Assembly (NCBI GenBank): GCA_963762435.1 | Contig: CAVXLN010000029.1 | Span: 443,791-507,790 of the forward strand | Reading direction: 5' to 3' | Length of the DNA: 64,000 bases | Source: JAXDMU01 sp963762435 | Lineage (GTDB): Bacteria; Pseudomonadota; Alphaproteobacteria; ATCC43930; CGMCC-115725 | Part shown: in pieces, positions 25,197 to 32,560 of the stretch | Layout of the letters: each line of letters opens with the position of its first letter | Position numbering within the stretch: position 1 is the stretch's first letter | The notes under the pieces: generated by a model | Databases searched by the model: none | What the model was told of the DNA's origin: nothing | Seen by the model: only the letters and a program-made list of their open reading frames with translations | Program-made: the position numbers and the translations under genes

Positions 25197-26042
25197 CTAT
25201 GCCTCGAAGAAGGCGAGCGTCCTGAGCTCGATGCTCTCGCGCGGCAGCACATCGGCGGGGGCGGTCGGATCTTCGAAGGCCGTATGCGGCGCGAAGCGGG
25301 CGCGGCCATCGGCGGCCGAATCATAGCATTTCAGCAGCAGCACCTCGTCTGTCCGCATCTCCGGCACATAAAGCCAGCGATGGTTCGGACTGTGCCGCAC
25401 GGCATAGGTTTCGCCGACCCGGTCCTTATAGATGAGGTCGGTCGCCACGAAGTCCGCAGGAGCCACACTGCGCGCATCGCACACCGCCAGCGGCGCATCG
25501 CGCAGCGGTCCGCGGATCGGCCGCCAGACATTGACCACGGCGAAGCGGTGCCGCAGCAGCGCGTCCGCCTCATCGCCGAGCAGGTCGCGCACCCGCTGCG
25601 GCCCGGATTTCTCAGTATAATCATTATGAACACGCGGCACCGGCTGGCGCGGCACCCCGACCGTGCGGTCCTCCGTCCCCGTGACGCGGCGCCGGATCGT
25701 ATGATCGAACACCAGCACCCGGCTCGCGCCGATGGCATCGGCAACCAGCCGCTCCGCCTCCGGATAATAAATCCGCTTGAGGCTGTCCTCGTCATAGAAG
25801 TCGGTCACGGCACTCCGATGCTGGATGAGCGCCAGCCCTTCCTCATCGAGCGACAAATGACCGGCGACCGACCGCGCATCGAAGATCGGCAGCGCATGCG
25901 GCTCATAGACCGTGTTGGTTTGCGCCACACCCGGCGGCGGCTCGTAGGTATAATTGCGCGGCTTCTCGGCCATCGGGGCGAGATAGTTCAGCACCCCCAC
26001 GACATGCGGCAGACGCGAAACGGCGGCAGCGGACAGGCTCAT
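25197..26042 (-). CDS. CmcJ/NvfI-family oxidoreductase
   Basis: 281 residues. The second of two nearby ATGs is chosen because GGGAG lies eight bases before it. Conserved segments for this 2-oxoglutarate-oxygenase-like family are RVLVFDHTIRRR, VPRVHNDYTEKSGPQRVRDL, VVNVWRPIRGPLRDAPLAVC and HRWLYVPEMRTDEVLLLKCY. The His and Asp of HNDY could be metal ligands. Family members act in specialised metabolism, including cephamycin methoxylation (CmcJ) and fungal meroterpenoids. No biosynthetic cluster surrounds it, so the substrate is unknown. Confidence 0.85.
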   Translation of the reverse strand: MSLSAAAVSRLPHVVGVLNYLAPMAEKPRNYTYEPPPGVAQTNTVYEPHALPIFDARSVAGHLSLDEEGLALIQHRSAVTDFYDEDSLKRIYYPEAERLVADAIGASRVLVFDHTIRRRVTGTEDRTVGVPRQPVPRVHNDYTEKSGPQRVRDLLGDEADALLRHRFAVVNVWRPIRGPLRDAPLAVCDARSVAPADFVATDLIYKDRVGETYAVRHSPNHRWLYVPEMRTDEVLLLKCYDSAADGRARFAPHTAFEDPTAPADVLPRESIELRTLAFFEA

Positions 26043-26092
26043 GATCATGACTCCCTGAGATGTCTCGGGATGGATCGTTGATGAATTTAAAC

Positions 26093-26111
26093 ATACGATA
26101 TAGTTTCGTAT
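26093..26111. promoter_or_regulatory. Candidate operator upstream of the CmcJ-like gene
   Basis: ATACGA and TCGTAT form a perfect inverted repeat separated by seven bases. It sits in an AT-rich stretch 51-69 bases upstream of the start of the CmcJ/NvfI-like gene, where a repressor could act. No regulator gene lies next to it. Confidence 0.4.
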
Positions 26112-26294
26112 ATTATGGATTTGGTGCATGGCTGGCATGTGGATGGTTCGATCGAAGGTACGGCCTATCGCGTGTGGTTACGCTCGCCGGCGCGTGGGCT
26201 GAGGAAGATCAGGCCTTCATCGATGCGATTTCAGATCTGAACGGCGGCGAGTGGGGCGCCGGATCGCTCAGCCAACCTTGGGCAACACTGCCGA

Positions 26295-26492
26295 TTACAT
26301 CGGGATCTTGGCATCGCCCTTCTTGGCGGTGAAATAGAGCGTGGTGCCATCGGGCGACAGGCCGAGCGCGAAGGGGCGGGCGAAACCGCCGCCCAGCGCC
26401 AGCGCTTTGGGAGCAGCCCAGCCCGTCTTGCCGCGACGGCTCAGGAGGATGGAGCGGCCGCCGGCCGCATCGGTGCCGACATAGATGAGCAC
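26295..26492 (-). pseudogene. Probable beta-propeller gene remnant
   Basis: A 65-codon frame beginning with GTG eight bases after the stop of the upstream gene. The peptide contains RSILLSRRGKTGW and ALGLSPDGTTLYFTAKKGD, one or two blades of a WD40/PD40-like propeller. A propeller needs several such blades, and nothing matching follows. It is best read as a fragment of a larger gene, but a real small protein cannot be excluded. Confidence 0.4.
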
Positions 26493-26499
26493 GGCCCCG

Positions 26500-26859
26500 C
26501 TAAGGCTGGCAGTCCTTCAGATCCTCTTCGCCGATCGAGAACGCAAAGCGGCCCTCGCCCTTGACCTCGACATTCGGCACCAGGCAGCGCTTCCCGGACT
26601 TTTCCGTCAGCTTCACGTCATAGCGCCCGGGCGTGATGCCGGCGAGATCGAGCCGTTCGTCGGCGTCGACCGTCTTGTCAGGGTCGTTCAGACACTGGTT
26701 CGGCCCCCACTGATCCTTGCCGGCCGGCGACAGGCGCAGATCGGTGATGGTGCTGGCGGTCAGGTTCCAGAACCGAAGCTTGGTCTCGGCATCAGCCGGC
26801 ATTGAACAGGCAATGGCCAGTCCCGCGATGGCAGCCAAATGCGTCCGCGTCACCGTCAT
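26500..26859 (-). CDS. Small periplasmic protein of unknown function
   Basis: 119 residues with a signal peptide (LAAIAGLAIACSMPADA) and a mature beta-rich domain: LRFWNLTASTITDLRLSPAG, then TPGRYDVKLTEKSGKRC and a C-terminal EEDLKDCQP. Three mature cysteines are present (QCLND, KRCLV, DCQP). The pattern of WNLTASTITDLRLSP is reminiscent of small secreted beta-sandwich proteins of unknown role. A GGGGAGG site lies before the ATG. The propeller remnant follows it directly. Confidence 0.6.
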   Translation of the reverse strand: MTVTRTHLAAIAGLAIACSMPADAETKLRFWNLTASTITDLRLSPAGKDQWGPNQCLNDPDKTVDADERLDLAGITPGRYDVKLTEKSGKRCLVPNVEVKGEGRFAFSIGEEDLKDCQP

Positions 26860-27209
26860 GTCCTTCGCCTCCCCAGCCTGCTTCCCGTCCAGGAGGCAGC
26901 GAAATCGTCCGGTGGTCCATAGGAACTTTTCCCGACATCGCGGGGAATGCTTCCCGACTTCGCCGGGCGGTCAATGCGCGGCCACGGAACCGCTCCTGCT
27001 GTGGTAGGATGAACGGGTCCTGAGCGCGGCCCTCCAGGGGTGGCAGAGCTCCACCTGAGCGGCCAATGCCGCAGGCCCCTCGGCCAAACGATCGTGAACA
27101 TTGCCGGCGGCGGTTCCTCGGGACTGGCGTCTCGTTCGCATTTCCAAGCACGGCGCCGGCACGAGGATGCCGTGCTCGGGATATCGGTCAAAATCCAAGG
27201 AGAGAAATC
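26860..27209. other. Intergenic spacer without a recognisable gene
   Basis: 350 bases between divergent genes. Short frames exist on both strands, but none has a ribosome site and a plausible composition. A CCCGAC-type motif repeats around 26928-26968 (TTCCCGACATCGC, TTCCCGACTTCGC), leaving small imperfect hairpins. The AAGGAGAG just before 27210 is the ribosome site of the GYD-domain gene. Confidence 0.5.
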
Positions 27210-27539
27210 ATGCCTAAATATCTGGTCCAAGCGAACTATACGGTCGAGGGCGTGAAGGGTCTTCGAACGGATAAGGCTGCCGGCCGGGTTGAGATGCTCA
27301 AGCACGCCGTCGAGCATATGGGCGGCAAGCTCGAGGCGTTCTACTGGACCTTCGGAGAGCACGATGCCGTGGCGATCATCGACGCGCCGGACAACGTCAA
27401 GGCTGCCGCACTTTCCATGGCGGCCGCTTCCTCCGGCCATCTTCGACTGAGCACGACGCCTCTCATGACGGCTCAGGAGGTCGATCAGGCGCTGGCTCTG
27501 GACGTCTCCTACCGGCCCGGCGGGCTCGGCGGCAGATAG
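27210..27539 (+). CDS. GYD domain-containing protein
   Basis: A 109-residue protein of the GYD family, a ferredoxin-like alpha/beta fold named after a Gly-Tyr-Asp motif. It has the expected YLVQANYTVEGVKGL start, GGKLEAFYWTFGEHDAVAII in the middle, and LTTPLMTAQEVDQAL-like helix near the end. The function of GYD proteins is unknown. An excellent AAGGAGAG site lies before the ATG. Confidence 0.88.
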   Translation: MPKYLVQANYTVEGVKGLRTDKAAGRVEMLKHAVEHMGGKLEAFYWTFGEHDAVAIIDAPDNVKAAALSMAAASSGHLRLSTTPLMTAQEVDQALALDVSYRPGGLGGR

Positions 27540-27871
27540 GCGCGGTCTGCCGGCAGAGCGACATCAACGAGGTCCGCTGCTCCGGGCAACGCTCGTCGGT
27601 GTCGCCGCCGGCGCATCGATTAATGAAGCGCTACTGCGGGCGCGGTACGAGCCGCTGCCAATCGGGATCCGCCGGCGTGCGGGGATCGAAGGCCGGGTTG
27701 TCGGACGGCAGCTGGTCGCCATTGTGAACCGACGTAAATGTCGCTGTTCGCAGAGGTAGAGGTACCGCAAGCGGCACCAGTCTCCCTACGCTCCGCAGGA
27801 GCTTCGGGAGACACCCTTGGCCCTCTCGGGCTCCGAGTGGCCTGCCATCCGAAGCCCGCGAGGGCGTAGGA
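27540..27871. other. Intergenic region with possible decayed coding sequence
   Basis: 332 bases downstream of the GYD gene and of tRNA-Glu. One minus-strand frame ends with NPAFDPRTPADPDWQRLV, which reads like the C-terminus of a protein but has no start or ribosome site of its own. Otherwise I see no gene. The GC-rich short inverted segments after the tRNA do not form a clear terminator. Confidence 0.4.
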
Positions 27872-27947
27872 TGGCGTCCCCAAGGGGAGTCGAACCCCTG
27901 TTCCCGCCGTGAGAGGGCGGTGTCCTGGGCCTCTAGACGATGGGGAC
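27872..27947 (-). tRNA. tRNA-Glu (anticodon CTC)
   Basis: 76 bases including an encoded CCA. The 7-base acceptor stem pairs GTCCCCA with TGGGGAC. The D-arm (TCGTCTAGAGGCCCAGGA), the anticodon loop with CTC inside CCCTCTCACG, and the T-arm (CAGGGGTTCGA followed by CTCCCCTT) follow the bacterial glutamate tRNA pattern. No insertion element is attached to its 3' end, although the flanking 330 bases look like gene debris. Confidence 0.95.
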
Positions 27948-28021
27948 CCGAGAGCGGAGAGGGTTGATATCCGATCCCGCCTCCCGCCTGCAAGCTTTTC
28001 CTGCCCGCGCGGGCGTGAAAC

Positions 28022-28507
28022 CTACTCCCGGAAATTCACATATTGCAGCGGCTGCTCGAGCTTGAGGCCGCGGATATGCTGGATCGCGTCCTGCAGATCG
28101 TCGCGCTTCTTGCCCGAAACCCTGAGCTCGTCGCCCTGGATCGCGACCTGCACCTTGAGCTTCGAATCCTTGATTTCCTTGACCAGCTTCTTGGCCAGAT
28201 CCTTGTCGACGCCCTGCTTGATGATGATGGTCTGGCGCAGAGAGTCGCCGGACGCCTTCTCCGGGTCCTTGAACTCGAGCGCCCCCACCTCGACCTTGCG
28301 GCGCGTCAAATGCGTCAGGATCAGCTCATGCATCTGCTTCAGCTTCAGCTGGTCGTCGGCATTGACGATGAGCTTCTCCTCGGTCCGCTCCAGCGTGCAA
28401 TGGCTGCCTTTGAAGTCGAAACGCGTATCGATCTCGCGCGCGACATTGGCAATTGCATTGTCGACCTCGGCGAGGTCGGTCTTCGAAACGATATCGAAGC
28501 TGGGCAT
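28022..28507 (-). CDS. yajQ: YajQ-family nucleotide-binding protein
   Basis: 161 residues, full length for the family. The start MPSFDIVSKTDLAEVDNA and the segments RFDFKGSHCTLERTEEKL and ISGKKRDDLQDAIQ-like end are typical. YajQ has two ferredoxin-like domains; members bind cyclic di-GMP, tRNA or regulators. GGAGAG precedes the ATG. It lies downstream of tRNA-Glu on the same strand and after the DEAD-box helicase gene. Confidence 0.94.
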   Translation of the reverse strand: MPSFDIVSKTDLAEVDNAIANVAREIDTRFDFKGSHCTLERTEEKLIVNADDQLKLKQMHELILTHLTRRKVEVGALEFKDPEKASGDSLRQTIIIKQGVDKDLAKKLVKEIKDSKLKVQVAIQGDELRVSGKKRDDLQDAIQHIRGLKLEQPLQYVNFRE

Positions 28508-28602
28508 GGCGGCTCTCCTCTCCGGAATTCCCGTTCCTTATAACGCAAGCGGCGGCCGGTACCAGCCCGGCCGCCGCTCAAGATACGTCCGACGAGTTGG
28601 GC

Positions 28603-29907
28603 TCAGCTGGCGCGGCGCACCGGCGTATTGCCGCCGGCATTGGCCGCAGGCCGCGGCGCATAGCTGCCGCTGCTGCTCGACGACCGGCCATAGCCGCCGC
28701 CATTGCCACCACCGCCGCCACCCCAGCTCCGGCGCGGGCCGGGCTTGCGCGGGCGCGCCGCCGCGAAATTGACCCGGGCTTCGAGCCCCGGCACGGCGAT
28801 CGGCTCGAGCTTGGCGCGGGTCAGCCGCTCGATCCGCTCGACCAGCAGGCGATCGTCGCCCGTGGCAAAGGAGATCGCGGTACCGCCAGCCCCGTTGCGC
28901 CCCGTGCGGCCGATGCGGTGGACATAATCCTCCGCCTGGCGCGGCAGGTCGAAATTGATGACATGCGTGATGTCCGGCACATCGATGCCGCGGGCCGCGA
29001 CATCGGTCGCGACCAGCAAACGCACGCGCCCCTCGCGCAGCTGCCGCACGGTCCAGTTCCGCGCATTCTGCGTCATGTCGCCGTGAAGGGCGGCGGCCTT
29101 GTGGCCCTCGGCCTTCAATTCCTCGGCCAGCTGATCGGCATCGCGCTTGGTGGCGGCGAAGATGATCGCCTTGCCGAGCTCGGGCAGCGCCACGAAATGG
29201 CTGAGCAGCTTCTTCTTATGCGTCAGATGGTCGGCCAGATGCACCTTCTGCTCGACCGCCTCGATGGTTAGCGTCGCCGTCTCGATCGCGATCCGCTCGG
29301 GCGCCTTCAGCAGCTGCTGGGTCAGCTGGGTCATGCGCCGGTCGAAGGTCGCCGTGAACAGCATGGTCTGCCGCTCGGCCGGCGCGGCCGCGGCGATCGT
29401 CTGGACGGCGTCGATGAAGCCCATATCGAGCATCCGGTCGGCCTCGTCGAGGACGAGCAGCTCGAGATCGCCGAGATTGACCGCCTTGCGGTCCATGAGG
29501 TCCATGAGCCGGCCCGGCGTCGCCACCATCAAATCGATCGGGCGCGACAGCTCCCTGAGCTGCACACGATAAGGCATGCCGCCCAGCACCGAGACGGTGT
29601 GGAGGCGCAACAGCTTGCCCAGCATGCGCGCACTGTCGAGGATCTGGGATGCCAGCTCCCGGGTCGGCGCCAGCACCAGGACGCGCGGGCCGCGCGGGCG
29701 CGGCTGCATCGGGGTGGCGAGGCGCTGAAGGGCGGGCAGCATGAAGGCGGCAGTCTTGCCCGTACCGGTCTGGGCGCTGCCGATCACGTCGCGGCCGGCG
29801 AGCGCCACGGGCAGCGCTGCGGCCTGGATCGGGGTCGGCTCGGCAAAGCCCGCGGCGTCGAGCGCCTGCAACAGGGCTGGGTGAAGGTCGAAATCGTGGA
29901 AAGTCAA
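28603..29907 (-). CDS. DEAD-box ATP-dependent RNA helicase, RhlE-like
   Basis: About 434 residues. The Q-motif lies near residue 20 (GFAEPTPIQAAALP). Then come Walker A AQTGTGKT, PTRELA, TPGRL, VLDEADRML, the SAT-equivalent FTATFD, and IHRIGRTGRNG-like HRIGRTGRNGAGG in domain 2. The C-terminal tail is Gly/Arg/Ser-rich (GGGGGGNGGGYGRSSSSSG), the RNA-binding kind seen in RhlE proteins. The TTG at 29907 is preferred because homologues start with a TFxDF motif; a TTG at 29928 is also possible. It remodels RNA in ribosome assembly or decay. Confidence 0.93.
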   Translation of the reverse strand: MTFHDFDLHPALLQALDAAGFAEPTPIQAAALPVALAGRDVIGSAQTGTGKTAAFMLPALQRLATPMQPRPRGPRVLVLAPTRELASQILDSARMLGKLLRLHTVSVLGGMPYRVQLRELSRPIDLMVATPGRLMDLMDRKAVNLGDLELLVLDEADRMLDMGFIDAVQTIAAAAPAERQTMLFTATFDRRMTQLTQQLLKAPERIAIETATLTIEAVEQKVHLADHLTHKKKLLSHFVALPELGKAIIFAATKRDADQLAEELKAEGHKAAALHGDMTQNARNWTVRQLREGRVRLLVATDVAARGIDVPDITHVINFDLPRQAEDYVHRIGRTGRNGAGGTAISFATGDDRLLVERIERLTRAKLEPIAVPGLEARVNFAAARPRKPGPRRSWGGGGGGNGGGYGRSSSSSGSYAPRPAANAGGNTPVRRAS

Positions 29908-30343
29908 AATATGCGGTCTTTCTGGCAACAGAGGATAGCGCCGAGGCCGCTATCCTGCGGTCCAGCACCAGGTTACTCGCATGTGTCCCGGTTTCGGGGG
30001 GCGAGGCGCGTGGTGCTTCGGAGCGTCCCTAGAGGGTCTGTTCCATAGGCGCCGGCCCCATGCGGGCGGCCGCCTCCAACCACAGCGAGCCGGAATATGG
30101 CTAGGTCGCGCGTGAATTGCCAGCTTTGCCGCCGCATTGCTGGTCCGCGCTCACCTCACACCCCTCTCCTCCAGGGTTCGGGCATGGTGAAATCGGGGAG
30201 GGGTTTGGGTATGCGCCTTCGGGCCGGGGCCGGCCCGCTCCCCCACCCGGCCACCCATTCCAGGATACTGACGTGGGTGGCCGGGTGGGGGAGCGGGCTG
30301 GTGCAGCAGCGCAATCCCAAAAGACCTATCGGGGAGGGGTTTC
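29908..30343. other. Intergenic region with a palindromic element
   Basis: 436 bases between the divergent helicase and DUF423 genes. The half near the helicase may hold its promoter and leader. The right half carries a long inverted repeat at 30233-30298 and a 14-base direct repeat, described separately. No gene is seen. Confidence 0.6.
30193..30342. repeat. Palindromic element bracketed by a 14-base direct repeat
   Basis: The direct repeat TCGGGGAGGGGTTT occurs at 30193-30206 and 30329-30342. Between them a perfect 25-base inverted repeat (30233-30257 and 30274-30298) encloses a 16-base loop. The second direct repeat supplies the GGGGAGG ribosome site of the DUF423 gene. The geometry suggests insertion of a small palindromic element that duplicated its target, though a plain tandem duplication is possible. 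Confidence 0.6.
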
Positions 30344-30700
30344 ATGGCGAACAAATGGATTCTGGCCGCCGGCATCGGCGGTGCGGCCGGCGTGGCGCTG
30401 GGCGCGGCCGGCCGGCATATGGCGGGTGCAACGGAGCTCTTCGACGTGGCCTCGCGCTATCTCCTCTACCATGCGCTGGCGCTCGTCGCGGTCGCCCTGC
30501 TCGAGGTGCAGCGTGAATCCCGCCCGCTCGCGATCGCCGGCTGGTGCTTCCTCGTCGGCATGATCTGCTTCGGCGGCGGGCTGGTGGCGCTCAGCCTCAC
30601 CGGCTCGGCCCTCGCCGGCGCCGCGACGCCGGTCGGCGGCACGCTCTTCATCCTGGGCTGGCTGGCGCTTGGCGTTCACGGGGTCGGCGCGCGGCGATGA
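30344..30700 (+). CDS. DUF423 membrane protein
   Basis: 118 residues, four predicted transmembrane helices. The N-terminus has GGAAGVALGAAGRHM, then YLLYHALALVAVAL, AIAGWCFLVGMICFGGGL and PVGGTLFILGWLALG, the pattern of the YgdD/DUF423 family. The function is unknown. Its stop overlaps the start of the RarD-like gene by four bases. Confidence 0.92.
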   Translation: MANKWILAAGIGGAAGVALGAAGRHMAGATELFDVASRYLLYHALALVAVALLEVQRESRPLAIAGWCFLVGMICFGGGLVALSLTGSALAGAATPVGGTLFILGWLALGVHGVGARR

Positions 30701-31614
30701 CCGAGGCAAAGGGCGGCGGCGTTCCGATCGCCGTCGCCGTCTTCGTCGCCTGGGGCCTGTTCCCGAGCTTCTTCAAGCTGCTCGCCGACGTGCCGCCGAC
30801 CGAGATCCTGGCCCATCGCATCCTGTGGTCGGCCTTGTTCATGGCCGGCCTCGCCTGGGCCTCAGACCATGTCGGCGCCTTGCGCGCGATCGCGACCAGC
30901 CCGCGCACGGCCGGCCTGCTGACCCTTTCGGCCACGCTCATCGCGGTCAATTGGCTGACCTACGTCGATGCCGTCACCGGCAATCACGTGCTGGAGGCGA
31001 GCTTGGGCTACTTCGCCTCGCCGCTCGCCAGCGTGGCGCTCGGCCGGCTGGTCCTGGGCGAAAAGCTGAGCCGGCTCCAGCTCGCCGTCTGCTGCCTCGC
31101 CGCCTTGGCGGTCGCGGGTTTCGCGGTCGGCTCCGGCAGTGCCGTCTGGCGCTCGCTCGTCCTGGCATTGAGCTTCGGCTCCTACGGCCTGGTGCGCAAG
31201 CTGGTGCAGGCCGAGGCGCTGCCGGGCTTCGCCGTCGAATGCTTCGTGCTGGTGCCGGTGGCGCTGATCTATCTCGTCTCGCTTTGGCTTGCCGGCACCG
31301 CCCATATGCGCGCGGATGCTCCGGCCGAAAGCATCGAGCTCGTCCTTTCCGGCATCATCACCGCGGTCCCGCTCATCGGCTATTCGGTCGCCGCCCGCCG
31401 CATGCGGCTCGCCACCCTCGGGCTGCTGCAATACATCACGCCCAGCATCCAGTTCGTGCTGGGCGCGCTGGTCTATGCCGAGCCGTTCGATACCGCCCGC
31501 TTCGCCGGATTCGCCACGATCTGGCTAGCGCTCGGCATTTATAGCCTGGAGAGCTTCAGGCTTAGCAGGGCGGCGCCGTCAGCCCTTGTCTATACGAGAA
31601 AGACCTCTCCCTAA
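30697..31614 (+). CDS. EamA-family transporter, RarD-like
   Basis: 305 residues with ten transmembrane segments in two EamA repeats. The start GGGVPIAVAVFVAWGLFPSF and the phrases PPTEILAHRILWS and NWLTYVDAV are close to RarD proteins. TLGLLQYITPSIQFVLGALVY in the second repeat is also typical. RarD proteins are drug/metabolite transporters of unknown substrate. The gene overlaps the DUF423 gene and the following GNAT gene, so all three are probably one transcript. Confidence 0.94.
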   Translation: MTEAKGGGVPIAVAVFVAWGLFPSFFKLLADVPPTEILAHRILWSALFMAGLAWASDHVGALRAIATSPRTAGLLTLSATLIAVNWLTYVDAVTGNHVLEASLGYFASPLASVALGRLVLGEKLSRLQLAVCCLAALAVAGFAVGSGSAVWRSLVLALSFGSYGLVRKLVQAEALPGFAVECFVLVPVALIYLVSLWLAGTAHMRADAPAESIELVLSGIITAVPLIGYSVAARRMRLATLGLLQYITPSIQFVLGALVYAEPFDTARFAGFATIWLALGIYSLESFRLSRAAPSALVYTRKTSP

Positions 31615-32126
31615 TGATTGCTCCCACCCTCGAAACACTTCGGCTCCGGCTCACCGCGCTCGGCCCGGATTGCGAGGCGGCTTACCAGCGTTTCTACACC
31701 GATGCCGAAGCGTCGGCCGCTTATGGCGGCCCACTCCCGCCATCGGCCGCCGGGTCCAGGCTTGCCTCGGATATCGGCACCTGGCAGCTCCAGGGCTTCG
31801 GGGTCTGGGCGATCCGCCTCGTCGCCACGGCCGAGATGGTCGGCGTCTGCGGCTTCTGGCAGGGCAAGGGCTGGCCGCGCGAGCTCACCTGGTGGCTGCT
31901 GCCGTCAGGCCGCGGCCAGGGTTTGGCACTCGAAGCATCGCGCGCCGTCGTAAACCATGCCTATGCCGTGTTCGGCTGGGCCGAGGTGCAAACCTACATG
32001 AAAGACGACAACGAGCCGGCCAGGGCCTTGGCGCTCCGGCTCGGCGGCCAGATCGTCGGCCGGCAGGTTTTCCCCGACGGGCTCGAGCGCACGTTCTACC
32101 GGATACCGCCGCAGCCGGCGGCCTAG
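31614..32126 (+). CDS. GNAT-family N-acetyltransferase
   Basis: 170 residues. The pattern ETLRLRLTALGPDCEAAY at the start, WAIRLVATAEMVGVCGFWQ for the central strands and GRGQGLALEASRAVVNHAY for the acetyl-CoA pyrophosphate loop match the RimJ/RimL-like GNAT group. It should acetylate an amine on a protein N-terminus or small molecule; the substrate is unknown. The start overlaps the RarD-like stop (TAATG). Confidence 0.9.
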   Translation: MIAPTLETLRLRLTALGPDCEAAYQRFYTDAEASAAYGGPLPPSAAGSRLASDIGTWQLQGFGVWAIRLVATAEMVGVCGFWQGKGWPRELTWWLLPSGRGQGLALEASRAVVNHAYAVFGWAEVQTYMKDDNEPARALALRLGGQIVGRQVFPDGLERTFYRIPPQPAA

Positions 32127-32192
32127 GTCAAGATCCGGCTGTACCAGCCCCGAAGGCGAAACTTGTTCTGATTCAAAGGGGTAGCGCCAGAT

Positions 32193-32555
32193 TCACGTTG
32201 CATCGACGAGGCTGATCAGCGTCCGAATCTCGTCATAGCCGGCCCGGATGCCGCCATCGTCCGTGCGATCGAGCAGGCCGGCCGCGCAGAGGATCTCGAC
32301 ATCCTCGTGAACGCGTTTGTAATCGCGGCCAAGCGTGCGCGCGAGAGCCGCCACGGATGCCGCCGGCTCGCGCCGTACTTCGCGCAGCAGCTCAAGGCGC
32401 TTGCCGCTGAGCGCGCGGGCCAGGCCTTCCCAGCTCTCGAAGGTTACATGGCTTTCGGGAGCGACCTGCCCTGCTTCGGCGCGGCGGATCGCATCCAGGA
32501 TACGCGCCTTGGAAGCAGCCGGATCGTACCCGACGTGAAGATCGATGCCTTTCAT
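32193..32555 (-). CDS. HVO_A0114-like winged-helix DNA-binding protein
   Basis: 120 residues. The N-terminal half has the DAIRRAEAGQ and HVTFESWEGLARALSGKR segments of the HVO_A0114 family. The C-terminal winged helix is KRLELLREVRREPAASVAAL with GRDYKRVHEDVEILCAAGL. It probably binds DNA as a transcriptional regulator or antitoxin-like protein. No toxin gene is adjacent; instead it starts five bases after the large membrane-protein gene, so the two are co-transcribed. Confidence 0.8.
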   Translation of the reverse strand: MKGIDLHVGYDPAASKARILDAIRRAEAGQVAPESHVTFESWEGLARALSGKRLELLREVRREPAASVAALARTLGRDYKRVHEDVEILCAAGLLDRTDDGGIRAGYDEIRTLISLVDAT

Positions 32556-32560
32556 GGCGC

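Noticed and set aside
26060..26332. Plus-strand 90-codon frame upstream of the CmcJ-like gene
   Set aside because: No ribosome site or family, Trp-rich composition; the region better fits promoter DNA.
27872..27947. tRNA-Glu as an attachment site of an integrated island
   Set aside because: No integrase gene nearby and no direct repeat of the tRNA 3' end found in the window.
27631..27993. Minus-strand frame of 120 codons across the tRNA-Glu gene
   Set aside because: It runs through the tRNA, so it cannot be a normal gene; only its last 30 codons look protein-like.
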